Positions 8,323-17,284 of a stretch of 64,000 nucleotides of DNA are shown here, one piece after another. Location: the NCBI RefSeq assembly GCF_046844695.1, contig NZ_CP177354.1, positions 2,976,001-3,040,000 of the forward strand, in the 5' to 3' direction. The notes under the pieces were generated by a model. That model was not told where the DNA came from. It was given only the letters and a program-made list of their open reading frames with translations, and searched no databases. Numbering within the stretch: the first letter of the stretch is position 1; every line of letters starts with the position of its first letter. The translations under genes and the position numbers were made by a program. The DNA comes from Pokkaliibacter plantistimulans. GTDB lineage: Bacteria > Pseudomonadota > Gammaproteobacteria > Pseudomonadales > Balneatricaceae.

Positions 8323-10749
8323 TTACCCTTTGCGGCTCACCTTGCCAGAGAGGGCTGTTGCTTCAAAGGCGACTTTGAACACATCACTGTAGTATTTCGC
8401 GAAATGAGCTGTGATACCTTCCTTGACGTGATCGGGTAGCTCATTGAAGTCTCGCTGATTGGCATCAGGGAGGACCAGTTCAAAAATCCCACTGCGTTTG
8501 GCAGCAATCACTTTTTCCCGAATACCGCCCACAGGAAGGACTTTGCCGGTGAGCGTCAGCTCTCCTGTCATGGCAATGCCTTTTTTAGGGGGCTGGTTCA
8601 ACGCCAGTGATATCAGAGCGGTAGCCATAGTCACTCCAGCACTTGGACCATCTTTAGGAGTGGCTCCTTCCGGCACATGGAGATGGATAAAGCCTTTCTC
8701 AAAGGGTTCAGGGCTTCCGGCATAGTCCGAGATATGGCTGCTCACATAGCTATAGGCAATCTCGGCAGATTCCTTCATCACATCGCCTAACTTGCCTGTC
8801 AGTTTAAAGCCTCTATTGATCTGGTGGATCTGATTGGCTTCAACGGGCAATGTCGCTCCGCCCATCGCCGTCCAGGCCAGACCAGTGACTATGCCGGTGC
8901 CGTACATCACTTCTTCAGGCCGGAAGTAAGGGGTGCCTACATAGTCCACCAAATTTTTGCTGGAGATGCTGACATCTTTCAGCGCTGGATCTTCGACCAG
9001 TTTTCGTACTGCTTTGCGCAATATTTTCTGTAGTAATTTTTCCAGTTGCCGCACGCCCGCTTCACGAGCGTAATGCTGCACCAGTTCACGAAGTGCGCCG
9101 TCTTTGATGCTGACTTTCTTTTTGTCGACAGCGGCACGCTCCAATAATTTGGGCCACAAGTGACGTTTGGCGATGGCTACTTTTTCTTCCGCTAAATAAC
9201 CTGCCAGTCGAATGACCTCCATGCGGTCGAGCAATGGACCAGGAATGCTATCGAGCTGATTGGCAGTGCAGATAAACAGCACTTTGGACAGATCCAGCCG
9301 CACATCCAGGTAGTGGTCCAGAAACTCGCTATTCTGTTCAGGGTCCAGCACTTCCAGCAGGGCGGATGCAGGATCTCCCTGATATGACGCGCCGAGCTTG
9401 TCGATTTCATCCAGCATGATAACCGGGTTGGCTTTACCCACTTCTTTTAGCGCCTGAACCAGTTTGCCCGGCATCGCACCAATATAGGTCCGGCGATGGC
9501 CTTTTATTTCGGCTTCATCCCGCATGCCACCAAGGCTGAGACGATAGAAGGGGCGATCAAGTGATTCCGCAATCGCTTTGCCGATTGATGTCTTGCCCAC
9601 CCCCGGAGGGCCAACCAGCAATACAATTGAACCACTGACTTCACCTTTCCACGCGCCCAGTGCTAAAAACTCGAGAATGCGCTCTTTTACATCGGCAAGA
9701 CCATCGTGATGTTTGTCCAGCACTTTCCGGGCACGTTTAAGATCAAGCTTATCTTTGCCATGCACGCCCCAGGGCACTGATGTTATCCAATCCAGGTAGT
9801 TGCGGGTAACGCCGTACTCTGGCGATCCCGTTTCCAGTACCGATAACTTCTGCAGCTCACTTTCAATACGCTGACTGACGGGCTCTGAAAGAGTTAGCTT
9901 TTCCAGTCGGGCGCGGAACATTTCCAGATCATTGCTGCGGTCATCCTTTTCCAGTCCCAATTCGCGCTGAATGACTTTCAGTTGTTCTTTGAGGAAGAAC
10001 TCCCGTTGTCGATCCTGGATCTTGCTGTTTACTTCTTCTCTAATAGAGCTCTGTAAGCGCACCATCTCCAGTTCTTTGCGCAGGAGGACCAGTACCTTCT
10101 CCATCCGTCGTACTAGTGGAACCGTATCCAGAATTTCCTGTAGCTCATTGCCCTTTGATGTGGTGATGGCAGCAGCGAAGTCACAAAGAGGAGAGGGTTC
10201 ATTCGGGCTGAAGTGGTTCAGGTATTGCTTCAACTCTTCGCTATACAAAGGGTTGTGGGGAAGTAGTTCCTTGATCGCTTGAATGACGGCAAGGCCATAC
10301 GCTTTCAGCTCGTCTGCGTCTTCTTCCTTGGGATCCGGGTACTCGACTTCGACCAGATAGGGAGCTTTTCTGCTTAGCCAGCCTCGAATGCGGAATCGTT
10401 TGATACCTTGTGCAATAAACTGGATCTGTCCTTCCAGCTCATTCACCTTATGTACGCGAACGATGCATCCAATGGCAGAGAAGTTTTCTGGTCTCAGCGT
10501 GTCTGGGTTCTGATCACCCACATAGCAAAGTCCCACCATTTGGTGAGGTGTTCGCATAACGCGGTCCAGCGTTTCCTGCCACCGTTCCGCACTGATCATT
10601 AAAGGGTGTATCTGAGCGGGAAAGAAAGGACGATTATTGACGGGCAGCAAGTGTAATTTATCAGGTAGTGCCTGATGAGGGAGGATCAGGTTTGACCCCG
10701 ATTGTTCTACGCTGATGACTTCAGGGGAAATGGCTTCCTGTTCGGACAT
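8323..10749 (-). CDS. lon: ATP-dependent Lon protease (LonA type)
   Basis: A cytoplasmic AAA+ serine protease that degrades misfolded and regulatory proteins. The 808 residues comprise an N-terminal substrate-binding LON domain (about 30-225), a coiled linker, a AAA+ module with Walker A GPPGVGKTS (about 380-388) and the MLDEIDK Walker B, and a C-terminal protease domain. The catalytic dyad is Ser703 (DGPSAGV) and Lys746 (REKVIAAK), with the same spacing as E. coli Lon. It is about 24 residues longer than E. coli Lon. It is not flanked by clpP, clpX or hupB, the usual gammaproteobacterial lon context. It may therefore be a second Lon paralogue, like AsrA in Pseudomonas. Confidence 0.95.
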   Translation of the reverse strand: MSEQEAISPEVISVEQSGSNLILPHQALPDKLHLLPVNNRPFFPAQIHPLMISAERWQETLDRVMRTPHQMVGLCYVGDQNPDTLRPENFSAIGCIVRVHKVNELEGQIQFIAQGIKRFRIRGWLSRKAPYLVEVEYPDPKEEDADELKAYGLAVIQAIKELLPHNPLYSEELKQYLNHFSPNEPSPLCDFAAAITTSKGNELQEILDTVPLVRRMEKVLVLLRKELEMVRLQSSIREEVNSKIQDRQREFFLKEQLKVIQRELGLEKDDRSNDLEMFRARLEKLTLSEPVSQRIESELQKLSVLETGSPEYGVTRNYLDWITSVPWGVHGKDKLDLKRARKVLDKHHDGLADVKERILEFLALGAWKGEVSGSIVLLVGPPGVGKTSIGKAIAESLDRPFYRLSLGGMRDEAEIKGHRRTYIGAMPGKLVQALKEVGKANPVIMLDEIDKLGASYQGDPASALLEVLDPEQNSEFLDHYLDVRLDLSKVLFICTANQLDSIPGPLLDRMEVIRLAGYLAEEKVAIAKRHLWPKLLERAAVDKKKVSIKDGALRELVQHYAREAGVRQLEKLLQKILRKAVRKLVEDPALKDVSISSKNLVDYVGTPYFRPEEVMYGTGIVTGLAWTAMGGATLPVEANQIHQINRGFKLTGKLGDVMKESAEIAYSYVSSHISDYAGSPEPFEKGFIHLHVPEGATPKDGPSAGVTMATALISLALNQPPKKGIAMTGELTLTGKVLPVGGIREKVIAAKRSGIFELVLPDANQRDFNELPDHVKEGITAHFAKYYSDVFKVAFEATALSGKVSRKG

Positions 10750-10999
10750 TCATAAACTCCAATTCTAACGGGGGAGTTTTCAGAGCCTGTTGAAAGGCCG
10801 TACCACTACATTTGCCAATGTATGGCTAAGTGAGCACTCAAGCCGCTCTGAACATGAACCTTTAGATGGGTACGTCTTGATAGAATTAAAGTGCAGAGCA
10901 GAAGAGAGGGTTTGGAGCAGAGGATGAAGCAAGGAAAAAGGGTAACTGGGCGCTTGATTTTAAGGGAAGAGATGGCGCCAGACGGCGCCACCCAACAAA

Positions 11000-11209
11000 T
11001 CAGAGCACGTTCACATTAGAAGCTTGCAAACCCTTTTGGCTCTCCGCCAGATCGAAACTGACGCGTTGGCCTTCTACCAGGGTTTTACGGCCTTTCTGTT
11101 GAATGGCACTGAAATGGACGAACACATCAGGACCGCTATCTTGAGCGATGAAACCAAAACCTTTGGTGTCATTGAACCACTTAACGGTACCTTGGCGCGG
11201 ATCAGACAT
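11000..11209 (-). CDS. Cold-shock domain protein (CspA family)
   Basis: A 69-residue single OB-fold nucleic-acid-binding protein. RNP1 (KGFGFI) and RNP2 (VFVHFSAI) are intact, with the conserved KWFND at the start. Members act as RNA chaperones or antiterminators; whether this one is cold-induced cannot be told. The ATG at 11209 has a strong GGAGAGG site and replaces a longer reading beginning at 11242. A leader region of over 100 nt separates it from the DUF3461 gene, which is transcribed in the opposite direction. About 250 bp lie between its stop and the lon start, and I see no other gene there. Confidence 0.93.
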   Translation of the reverse strand: MSDPRQGTVKWFNDTKGFGFIAQDSGPDVFVHFSAIQQKGRKTLVEGQRVSFDLAESQKGLQASNVNVL

Positions 11210-11523
11210 AACCTCTCCTGTCAGATCGATAAACAATTTCATTAAGCTTGATCAAGGCTTTCTAACAGAAAAGGTTCGTAATCTAAGCTGATAACCTTGC
11301 TGGCAGAAGACTTAATCTGTTACCGAGAATAGGTGAGATCACTCTAAAGCACAATGGCCGTTGTAACCATTTGAATCATCCTATAGTGGAATCCTCTGGC
11401 AATAGGCTGTCGTGAATCAAATTTTTATCCTAATGTTTGAAACAGGTGTCGTTTTTAATAAACATCACAATCGCAGTTCTGATAGAATACGACCAAAGTA
11501 TTAGTCTGAGACTGGAGCTGAAT
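11210..11523. other. Divergent intergenic region, csp / DUF3461
   Basis: This 314-bp AT-rich gap holds the 5' regions of the cold-shock gene (leftward) and the DUF3461 gene (rightward). Csp genes commonly have long structured leaders, which may explain part of its length. I see no further open reading frame of quality and no convincing named operator. Confidence 0.5.
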
Positions 11524-11910
11524 ATGACTGAGTACCGCCATCTGGCTGAAATGGGCATTGAAGACGTTGCTGATATTGAAAAGTACACCCTTCGTCAGGA
11601 AGGTGATGAAGACGTCATCAAGATCTACCTGAAACGTGATAAAGGTGAGTGGTTCGCACGTTCCAGAAAGTTTAAATTCAAACGTTATGTTAAAACTGTT
11701 CGTATCAATGAAGGGGCACAGCACTACCGCGAGGTAAGTGAAATGAATCCATTCCTGTTGCGTGCGGTTGATGAGCTGGACAGCCTGGTTGCCAAAGATC
11801 AGCGTAAGATGAGTGAAAAAGAGTTACTGCTTGAAGAGCTGGATCACCTCGAAAAAGTTGTCAGCCGCAAGATCACTGATTTGCGTGCTCAGATCGAGAA
11901 TATGAAGTAA
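11524..11910 (+). CDS. DUF3461 family protein
   Basis: A 128-residue soluble, highly charged protein matching the DUF3461 family, which is confined largely to gammaproteobacteria. The N-terminus (MTEYRHLAEMGIEDVADIEK) and a central KGEWFARSRKFKFKR segment are recognisable. The C-terminal 40 residues are predicted helical and probably coiled coil. The function is unknown. The ATG at 11524 follows a GGAG site. A longer reading starting at 11437 would add a poorly conserved hydrophobic stretch and is rejected. It is monocistronic, with a hairpin downstream. Confidence 0.85.
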   Translation: MTEYRHLAEMGIEDVADIEKYTLRQEGDEDVIKIYLKRDKGEWFARSRKFKFKRYVKTVRINEGAQHYREVSEMNPFLLRAVDELDSLVAKDQRKMSEKELLLEELDHLEKVVSRKITDLRAQIENMK

Positions 11911-11938
11911 TACGTCGTCTCGTGCTTTAATGGTGTTT

Positions 11939-11957
11939 GGGGCTGTTTAACAGCCCC
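11939..11957 (+). terminator. Hairpin after DUF3461 gene
   Basis: A 7-bp GC-rich stem (GGGGCTG / CAGCCCC) with a 5-nt loop starts 29 nt after the stop. There is no T-run after it, so termination may be Rho-aided. Confidence 0.5.
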
Positions 11958-12079
11958 ATAACGTGTATTGAGTAGCTGAAATGCAGTTGTTGCTTGACGG
12001 TGTTACGAGTAGCAGTGGCAGAAGCATTCGTATCTGACCCGTAAGCTTCTGTCTGATCATAATGCGTGAAATCAAACAG

Positions 12080-12108
12080 TTGCCAAGCTAAGGTCACCTG
12101 TGTACTAT
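12080..12108 (+). promoter_or_regulatory. Sigma-70 promoter of the tRNA-Gly gene
   Basis: TTGCCA (12080-12085), a 17-bp spacer and TACTAT (12103-12108) place a start near 12115, about 46 nt before the mature tRNA 5' end. This is a near-consensus arrangement. Confidence 0.7.
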
Positions 12109-12160
12109 AGCGACCACTTCAACGCCAGACGCAACGTTAATCGGTGTTGTAGGTCAAAAA

Positions 12161-12236
<76 letters not shown>

Positions 12237-12261
12237 AAAATTAAGATGTATGAAACTAAAG

Positions 12262-12281
12262 CCGCATGATGCGGTTTTTTT
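12262..12281 (+). terminator. Intrinsic terminator of tRNA-Gly
   Basis: CCGC/GCGG stem with a 5-nt loop, followed by seven T residues (12275-12281). Confidence 0.8.
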
Positions 12282-12616
12282 GTGCCTGAATTTTTCCTCT
12301 TCTGCGTGCTGCCCTTCGCCTCATCTTCGCCTTTTAAGTTTTTCAACTCCATCTACATCGTCTGTGTTGTAGTGAAGTTATTTTGGAGCTTACTTGGTAG
12401 ACACGAAATAGCTTCATTTGGCCGCTTTGTTGTAAAACTTCCTACCTGTGAGAGAGTCTTGTTGTCCAGAACTGACTTTGTCGACGAGGTTTGTACCAGT
12501 CTAATCCAAACTTTAACCGGGCTCAGTGAAACTGGCTTGGAAAAAGTAATCACCAAGCCAGCCTAAAAGACATCGGCTAAATAAGTGCAGTGTAATCCAG
12601 TCAAGAACGTCCTTGT
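12282..12616. other. Intergenic stretch between tRNA-Gly terminator and ppsR
   Basis: About 335 bp without a convincing gene. Open frames here lack a ribosome site or recognisable domains. A 9-bp stem-loop (CTGGCTTGG / CCAAGCCAG, 12532-12561) lies about 55 nt beyond the ppsR stop and may end the ppsR transcript. Confidence 0.45.
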
Positions 12617-13444
12617 TTACTTCATTCGTCGTTCTAGTCCTGTTTGTGCCAATATCCGAGTTGATATTTCCTCTATGGAAAGACTGGTTGTATCAATAAA
12701 GGGAATTCGTTCCCGTGCAAATAGAGCGGATGCTTCTCTGACCTCAAATTCACATTGCTCAAATGCGGCATATTTACTGTCAGGGCGACGTTCATGTCGT
12801 ATGGCTGCCAGCTGAGGTGGTTCTATGGTTAAGCCGAACAATTTATGTCTGTGCTTTTTCAATGCGTTGGGCATTTTCAGATGCATGCCGTCATCCATGT
12901 CTTCTTCTGTCAAAGGGTAGTTGGCCGCTCGTATGCCGAACTGTAGCGCCAAATACAGGCATGTCGGGGTCTTGCCGCAACGAGAGACGCCAACCAGAAT
13001 CACATCTGCCTGGTCATAGTGACGAGTTCTGATGCCGTCATCGTTATCCAGGGCAAAGTTTACCGCGTCTATTCTTTGTTTGTACTTCCTTTCTTCGTGA
13101 ATGCCATGTGATTTGCCAACCGTATAGCTTGATCTTGAATTCAACTCTTCTTCCAGCGGGCTAAGGAAGGTGCCGAAAATATCAACCATAAAGGCATCTG
13201 CTTCAGAAATAATCGCTCTTATTTCAGTATTAACAATCGTGTCAAAAATAATGGGTCGGCCATCATCATAGTGAGCTGTTTTATTGATTTGCTTGACTGC
13301 ATTAAATGCCTTTTCTGCAGTATCAATATAAGGAAGGGTAATCTGGTCAAATTCGATGTTATCAAATTGAGCCAATAAACTATTTCCCAACGTCTCGGCA
13401 GTAATCCCTGTTCCATCAGAAATAAAAAAAGCGGTGCGACGCAT
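12617..13444 (-). CDS. ppsR: PEP synthetase regulatory protein (bifunctional kinase/pyrophosphorylase)
   Basis: PpsR inactivates phosphoenolpyruvate synthase by ADP-dependent threonine phosphorylation and reactivates it by phosphate-dependent dephosphorylation. The 275-residue DUF299 protein has the family N-terminus RRTAFFISDGTGITAE and a P-loop-like GVSRCGKT at about residues 152-159. The ATG at 13444 has GGAAG upstream and matches the family start. It is divergent from its target gene ppsA, the usual arrangement in gammaproteobacteria. Confidence 0.96.
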   Translation of the reverse strand: MRRTAFFISDGTGITAETLGNSLLAQFDNIEFDQITLPYIDTAEKAFNAVKQINKTAHYDDGRPIIFDTIVNTEIRAIISEADAFMVDIFGTFLSPLEEELNSRSSYTVGKSHGIHEERKYKQRIDAVNFALDNDDGIRTRHYDQADVILVGVSRCGKTPTCLYLALQFGIRAANYPLTEEDMDDGMHLKMPNALKKHRHKLFGLTIEPPQLAAIRHERRPDSKYAAFEQCEFEVREASALFARERIPFIDTTSLSIEEISTRILAQTGLERRMK

Positions 13445-13925
13445 CTGCAACTTCCTTTCTATTCTGCAGCTGTGCTGCAAATTTACTGAGTTTCATAACT
13501 TGTAAAATGACAAGAAAAAAGTCTGAGTCTCTTGTCATTCGCCTAATTTAAGCCATGAAATGGTTGATTTCATGTGTAACCTGTTGATTTTAAAATGATA
13601 TAAAAATTGGTCAGACCTGTAGTGAAATTACATTTGATGACCTTGGAGAAATCCAAAAAAAAATTCAGTATCATGGCCCTTGTCAGGCATAACGATCCTC
13701 TTTTTATTCCAAGCCGCCATTTAATATAGAACATATATTTTGAATATGGTGCTCTGATCTGGTTACCAAGTATCAGAAGAAAGTAGCTGGTTGGAAAGTC
13801 TCTGGTTCAGTGTAGATCTACTGCAGAACTGTGGTGAAATGCAGATCATGCAACAGCCAGTGAGGGAAGATAGGGGGTCGATGCGGTCTGGCATAAGCAT
13901 CAGACGATTACAAAGGGGTTGCACC
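13445..13925. promoter_or_regulatory. Divergent ppsR/ppsA control region with a FadR/PdhR-like site
   Basis: This 480-bp AT-rich region must carry both promoters. At 13606-13620 the sequence ATTGGTCAGACCTGT fits the TGGTC-N-GACC pattern bound by GntR-family regulators of the FadR/PdhR/LldR group. Which protein binds is unknown. No credible gene is seen in the gap; frames upstream of the ppsA start are taken as untranslated leader. Confidence 0.4.
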
Positions 13926-16292
13926 TTGCCAAACTATATTCTGTTTTTCGACAAGGTAGGAATGAATGATGTGGAGCGTGTCGGAGGTAAGAACGCTTCT
14001 CTGGGGGAAATGATCAGTAATCTGGCGTCTGCAGGCGTCAGCGTACCGAATGGATTCGCTACTACTGCCCAGGCCTATTGGGACTTCCTTGAGTATGGTG
14101 GCTTGGCCAACCGCATTGCTGATACGTTGAAAGAGCTGGACGTCGAAGACGTAAAAGCTCTGGCAGAAACCGGCAAGAAGATTCGTGGCTGGTTGATGGA
14201 AGCCCCATTCCAGCCCGAGCTGGAAACGGCCATCAATGCTGCGTGGGAAGAGCTTTCAGCAGATAACCAGCAACTTGCGGTAGCCGTGCGCTCTTCTGCT
14301 ACGGCAGAAGACTTGCCAGACGCTTCCTTTGCCGGCCAGCAAGAAACCTTCCTGAACATCCGTGGTCTTGAGAACGTAAAGCACGCCATCAAGGAAGTAT
14401 TTGCTTCCCTGTATAACGACCGTGCTATTTCTTACCGTGTTCATCATGGTTTTGATCATGGGGAAGTTGCCCTGTCTGCTGGCATACAGCGGATGGTGCG
14501 CAGTGAGACAGGCGCTGCAGGCGTTATGTTCACGCTGGATACAGAGTCTGGCTTCGATCAGGTGGTTTTTGTCACCGCTAGCTATGGCCTCGGTGAAACT
14601 GTGGTGCAGGGCGCGGTCAACCCTGACGAATTCTATGTATTCAAGCCTAACCTGGCAGCCGCCCGCCCCGCTGTACTGCGTCGTACTTTGGGCTCCAAAG
14701 CTATCAAGATGATCTACGGTGAAGAGGCGCGTGCCGGACGGTCAGTCGTTACTGTTGATGTCGACAAGCAAGATCGTCAGGTTTTCTGTGTAACTGATGA
14801 GGAAGTGGAGTCTCTGGCTCGTCAGGCGCTGATTATCGAGAAACACTACGGCCGTCCGATGGATATCGAGTGGGCCAAAGATGGTGACGACGGCAAGCTG
14901 TACATCGTCCAGGCACGTCCTGAAACAGTTAAAAGCCGTGCCAACCAGAACGTCATGGAGCGTTATCTGCTGAAGGAAAAAGGCACCGTTATCGTTGAGG
15001 GACGCAGTATCGGTCAGCGCATTGGTGCAGGTCCGGTGCGTATCGTCAACAGCATCGCTGATATGGATAAAGTTCAGCCGGGCGACGTGCTGGTGACCGA
15101 CATGACCGATCCAGACTGGGAGCCGGTGATGAAGCGCTCGGCTGCTATTGTCACCAATCGCGGTGGGCGTACCTGTCACGCAGCCATCATCGCGCGTGAG
15201 CTGGGTATTCCAGCTATCGTCGGTTGCGGTGACGCTACCGAGAAGCTGCAGGAAGGTGAAGAAGTTACCGTTTCCTGCGCCGAAGGGGATACTGGTCGCG
15301 TCTACAAGGGTCATCTGAACTTTGAGCTGAAGACTAACAGTATCGACTCCATGCCCGGTTTGCCGTTCAAGATCATGATGAACGTGGGCAATCCTGATCG
15401 CGCCTTTGATTTCTCCTCTCTGCCTAACGAAGGAGTAGGTCTGGCCCGTCTGGAGTTCATTATCAATCGTATGATCGGCGTACACCCCAAGGCGTTGCTG
15501 AATCTTGATGAACAGCCTCGCGAAGTACGTCAGGCCATCGACAAGCGTATTGCCGGATATGGTTCTCCTGTCGACTTCTATGTCAGCAAGCTGGTTGAAG
15601 GTATCTCTACACTGGCCGCTGCATTTGCGCCGAAAAAGGTGATCGTGCGCCTGTCAGACTTCAAGTCCAACGAGTATGAAAATCTGATCGGCGGTAGCCG
15701 CTATGAGCCGGGTGAAGAGAACCCCATGCTCGGCTTCCGTGGTGCATCCCGTTATATTTCAGACAACTTCCGTGACTGCTTCGAACTGGAGTGCCGTGCT
15801 CTGAAGCAGGTGCGGGATGTGATGGGGTTGACCAACGTTGAGATCATGGTGCCTTTCGTGCGCACCGTGGGCGAGGCAAGCCGGGTAATCGATCTGCTGG
15901 CTGAAAATGGTCTGAAGCGTGGTGAAAATGGGCTGCGTGTGATCATGATGTGTGAGCTGCCCGCCAACGCCTTGCTGGCCGATGAGTTCCTCGAATACTT
16001 CGATGGTTTCTCCATTGGTTCTAACGACCTGACGCAGCTGACGCTGGGTCTGGATCGTGATTCCGGCATCATTGCCCATCTGTTTGATGAGCGTAACGAG
16101 GCTGTGAAGAAGTTGCTGGCGATGGCCATTCAGGCCTGTAAGCGTAACAACAAATATATTGGTATCTGTGGCCAGGGGCCTTCAGATCATCCTGATCTGG
16201 CCAGATGGCTGATGCAGCAGGGTATCGATACAGTATCGCTCAACCCTGACTCTGTGCTGGATACCTGGTTCTATCTGGCCGAAGGCGCGTAA
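13926..16292 (+). CDS. ppsA: Phosphoenolpyruvate synthase (pyruvate, water dikinase)
   Basis: PpsA makes PEP, AMP and phosphate from pyruvate and ATP during growth on pyruvate, lactate or other gluconeogenic substrates. From N to C are an ATP-grasp domain (GMNDVERVGGKNASLGEM at the start), the swivelling phosphohistidine domain with GGRTCHAAIIARELGIPAI, and a PEP-utilising TIM barrel ending with GICGQGPSDHPD. I place the start at TTG 13926: AAGGGG lies seven bases upstream and the resulting N-terminus aligns with Pseudomonas PpsA. A longer reading from 13791 adds 45 residues unlike the family. The length is 788 residues. A strong terminator follows. Confidence 0.95.
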   Translation: MPNYILFFDKVGMNDVERVGGKNASLGEMISNLASAGVSVPNGFATTAQAYWDFLEYGGLANRIADTLKELDVEDVKALAETGKKIRGWLMEAPFQPELETAINAAWEELSADNQQLAVAVRSSATAEDLPDASFAGQQETFLNIRGLENVKHAIKEVFASLYNDRAISYRVHHGFDHGEVALSAGIQRMVRSETGAAGVMFTLDTESGFDQVVFVTASYGLGETVVQGAVNPDEFYVFKPNLAAARPAVLRRTLGSKAIKMIYGEEARAGRSVVTVDVDKQDRQVFCVTDEEVESLARQALIIEKHYGRPMDIEWAKDGDDGKLYIVQARPETVKSRANQNVMERYLLKEKGTVIVEGRSIGQRIGAGPVRIVNSIADMDKVQPGDVLVTDMTDPDWEPVMKRSAAIVTNRGGRTCHAAIIARELGIPAIVGCGDATEKLQEGEEVTVSCAEGDTGRVYKGHLNFELKTNSIDSMPGLPFKIMMNVGNPDRAFDFSSLPNEGVGLARLEFIINRMIGVHPKALLNLDEQPREVRQAIDKRIAGYGSPVDFYVSKLVEGISTLAAAFAPKKVIVRLSDFKSNEYENLIGGSRYEPGEENPMLGFRGASRYISDNFRDCFELECRALKQVRDVMGLTNVEIMVPFVRTVGEASRVIDLLAENGLKRGENGLRVIMMCELPANALLADEFLEYFDGFSIGSNDLTQLTLGLDRDSGIIAHLFDERNEAVKKLLAMAIQACKRNNKYIGICGQGPSDHPDLARWLMQQGIDTVSLNPDSVLDTWFYLAEGA

Positions 16293-16324
16293 GCGACCCG
16301 CTGATTCACCATAGACAGAAAAAG

Positions 16325-16361
16325 CACCCAGCCTGGACTTTATCGGGCTGGGTGTTTTTTT
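16325..16361 (+). terminator. Intrinsic terminator of ppsA
   Basis: A 9-bp perfect stem (CACCCAGCC / GGCTGGGTG) followed by seven T residues, 32 nt after the ppsA stop. Confidence 0.9.
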
Positions 16362-16579
16362 GTGTGCACTTCTCAAGTGCTGATATGAGAAGTAGGGGGC
16401 ATTACGCCACTAATGTAACAGTTGCCTGCAACCCATGTCGGGATTGTGAAAATCGCTACCATCGCTTGGGACGCCTTAGCGGGGTTGTTAAGATGTCGAC
16501 CGCAGTGACATTCGGGGTTCAGCTGCTTTACTGACATGCGTAGCTGATCTGGGTTCGAATAGGGAACGGGAGAGTGGGA

Positions 16580-17170
16580 ATGCTACAGCAATCCATAAAG
16601 AGCAAGTGCCGTGCGGCTGTGCTGACACTGTGGGTGATGGTGAGTGGAGCGGCGTATGCCGAAGACTTCTCGCAGCCAGGGCTGTATATCAAAACCGAAG
16701 AAGGTTACAAACAAATCCCCCCGTACAATGACTACACCTTGAATTATTCCAATCTGGGTGAAATTCCCTGGGTCAATGTCAGTCAGCCGGTCGAGCTGGT
16801 AGCAAATATGGCTGACCTTAATACTGACACCCTGTTTATCTACACCCGACCCCTTGGCTTCACGATAGAGCGGGATTTGTTGTCACCGCGCGCAACGCGG
16901 ATGGATGGCAAAGATAACCTCTATCACATTGAGCTGGGGGAAATGTCTAACGACAACGTGCTGGTATACGAAGAGGGTGGTACGACCTACGCAGTGACCC
17001 TGACCAATCCACGTCAGGCGGTCATCAAGCATCTGTCAAACACGCAGGAAAATGCTCTGACTGCGCAGAGTTATGCTGTGGAGGCGTTGAAGGCTTTTCC
17101 CGATGACGGCGATATTATCCGGTTGAAAGACTATTGGGATGAGCAGGTCAAAAAGAACAATATCCAGTAG
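16580..17170 (+). CDS. Exported protein of unknown function
   Basis: A 196-residue protein with a clear signal peptide: basic SIKSKCR, a hydrophobic core and AYA/ED cleavage near residue 27. The mature part is acidic with no cysteine and no membrane segment. It has an N-terminal beta-rich portion and a C-terminal helical portion (LTAQSYAVEALKAFPDDGDI). I do not recognise a named family. The ATG at 16580 is chosen with GGAG seven bases upstream; a GTG at 16574 is the alternative. It is monocistronic, between two terminators, and probably periplasmic. Confidence 0.75.
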   Translation: MLQQSIKSKCRAAVLTLWVMVSGAAYAEDFSQPGLYIKTEEGYKQIPPYNDYTLNYSNLGEIPWVNVSQPVELVANMADLNTDTLFIYTRPLGFTIERDLLSPRATRMDGKDNLYHIELGEMSNDNVLVYEEGGTTYAVTLTNPRQAVIKHLSNTQENALTAQSYAVEALKAFPDDGDIIRLKDYWDEQVKKNNIQ

Positions 17171-17236
17171 CTCTCAGTAGCACTGCCAGATGCTACTTCC
17201 GTTGAAGTGAAATTGAGGCAGTGAGCAACGCAAATA

Positions 17237-17265
17237 AAAACGGCAGCCGGAAAAGCTGCCGTTTT
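17237..17265. terminator. Bidirectional terminator
   Basis: AAAACGGCAGC / GCTGCCGTTTT forms an 11-bp stem with A-run and T-run flanks, between the convergent exported-protein gene and trpG. It should work for both. Confidence 0.85.
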
Positions 17266-17284
17266 ATGTTGTGACTGCTGAAGA

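Noticed and set aside
10806..10860. Sigma-32-like promoter (CTTGAGT and a CCATACAT-like -10) upstream of lon
   Set aside because: Only a weak match with short spacing; not strong enough to annotate.
12282..12566. 94-codon frame downstream of the tRNA-Gly terminator
   Set aside because: It starts at the terminator T-run, has no ribosome site and no recognisable domain.
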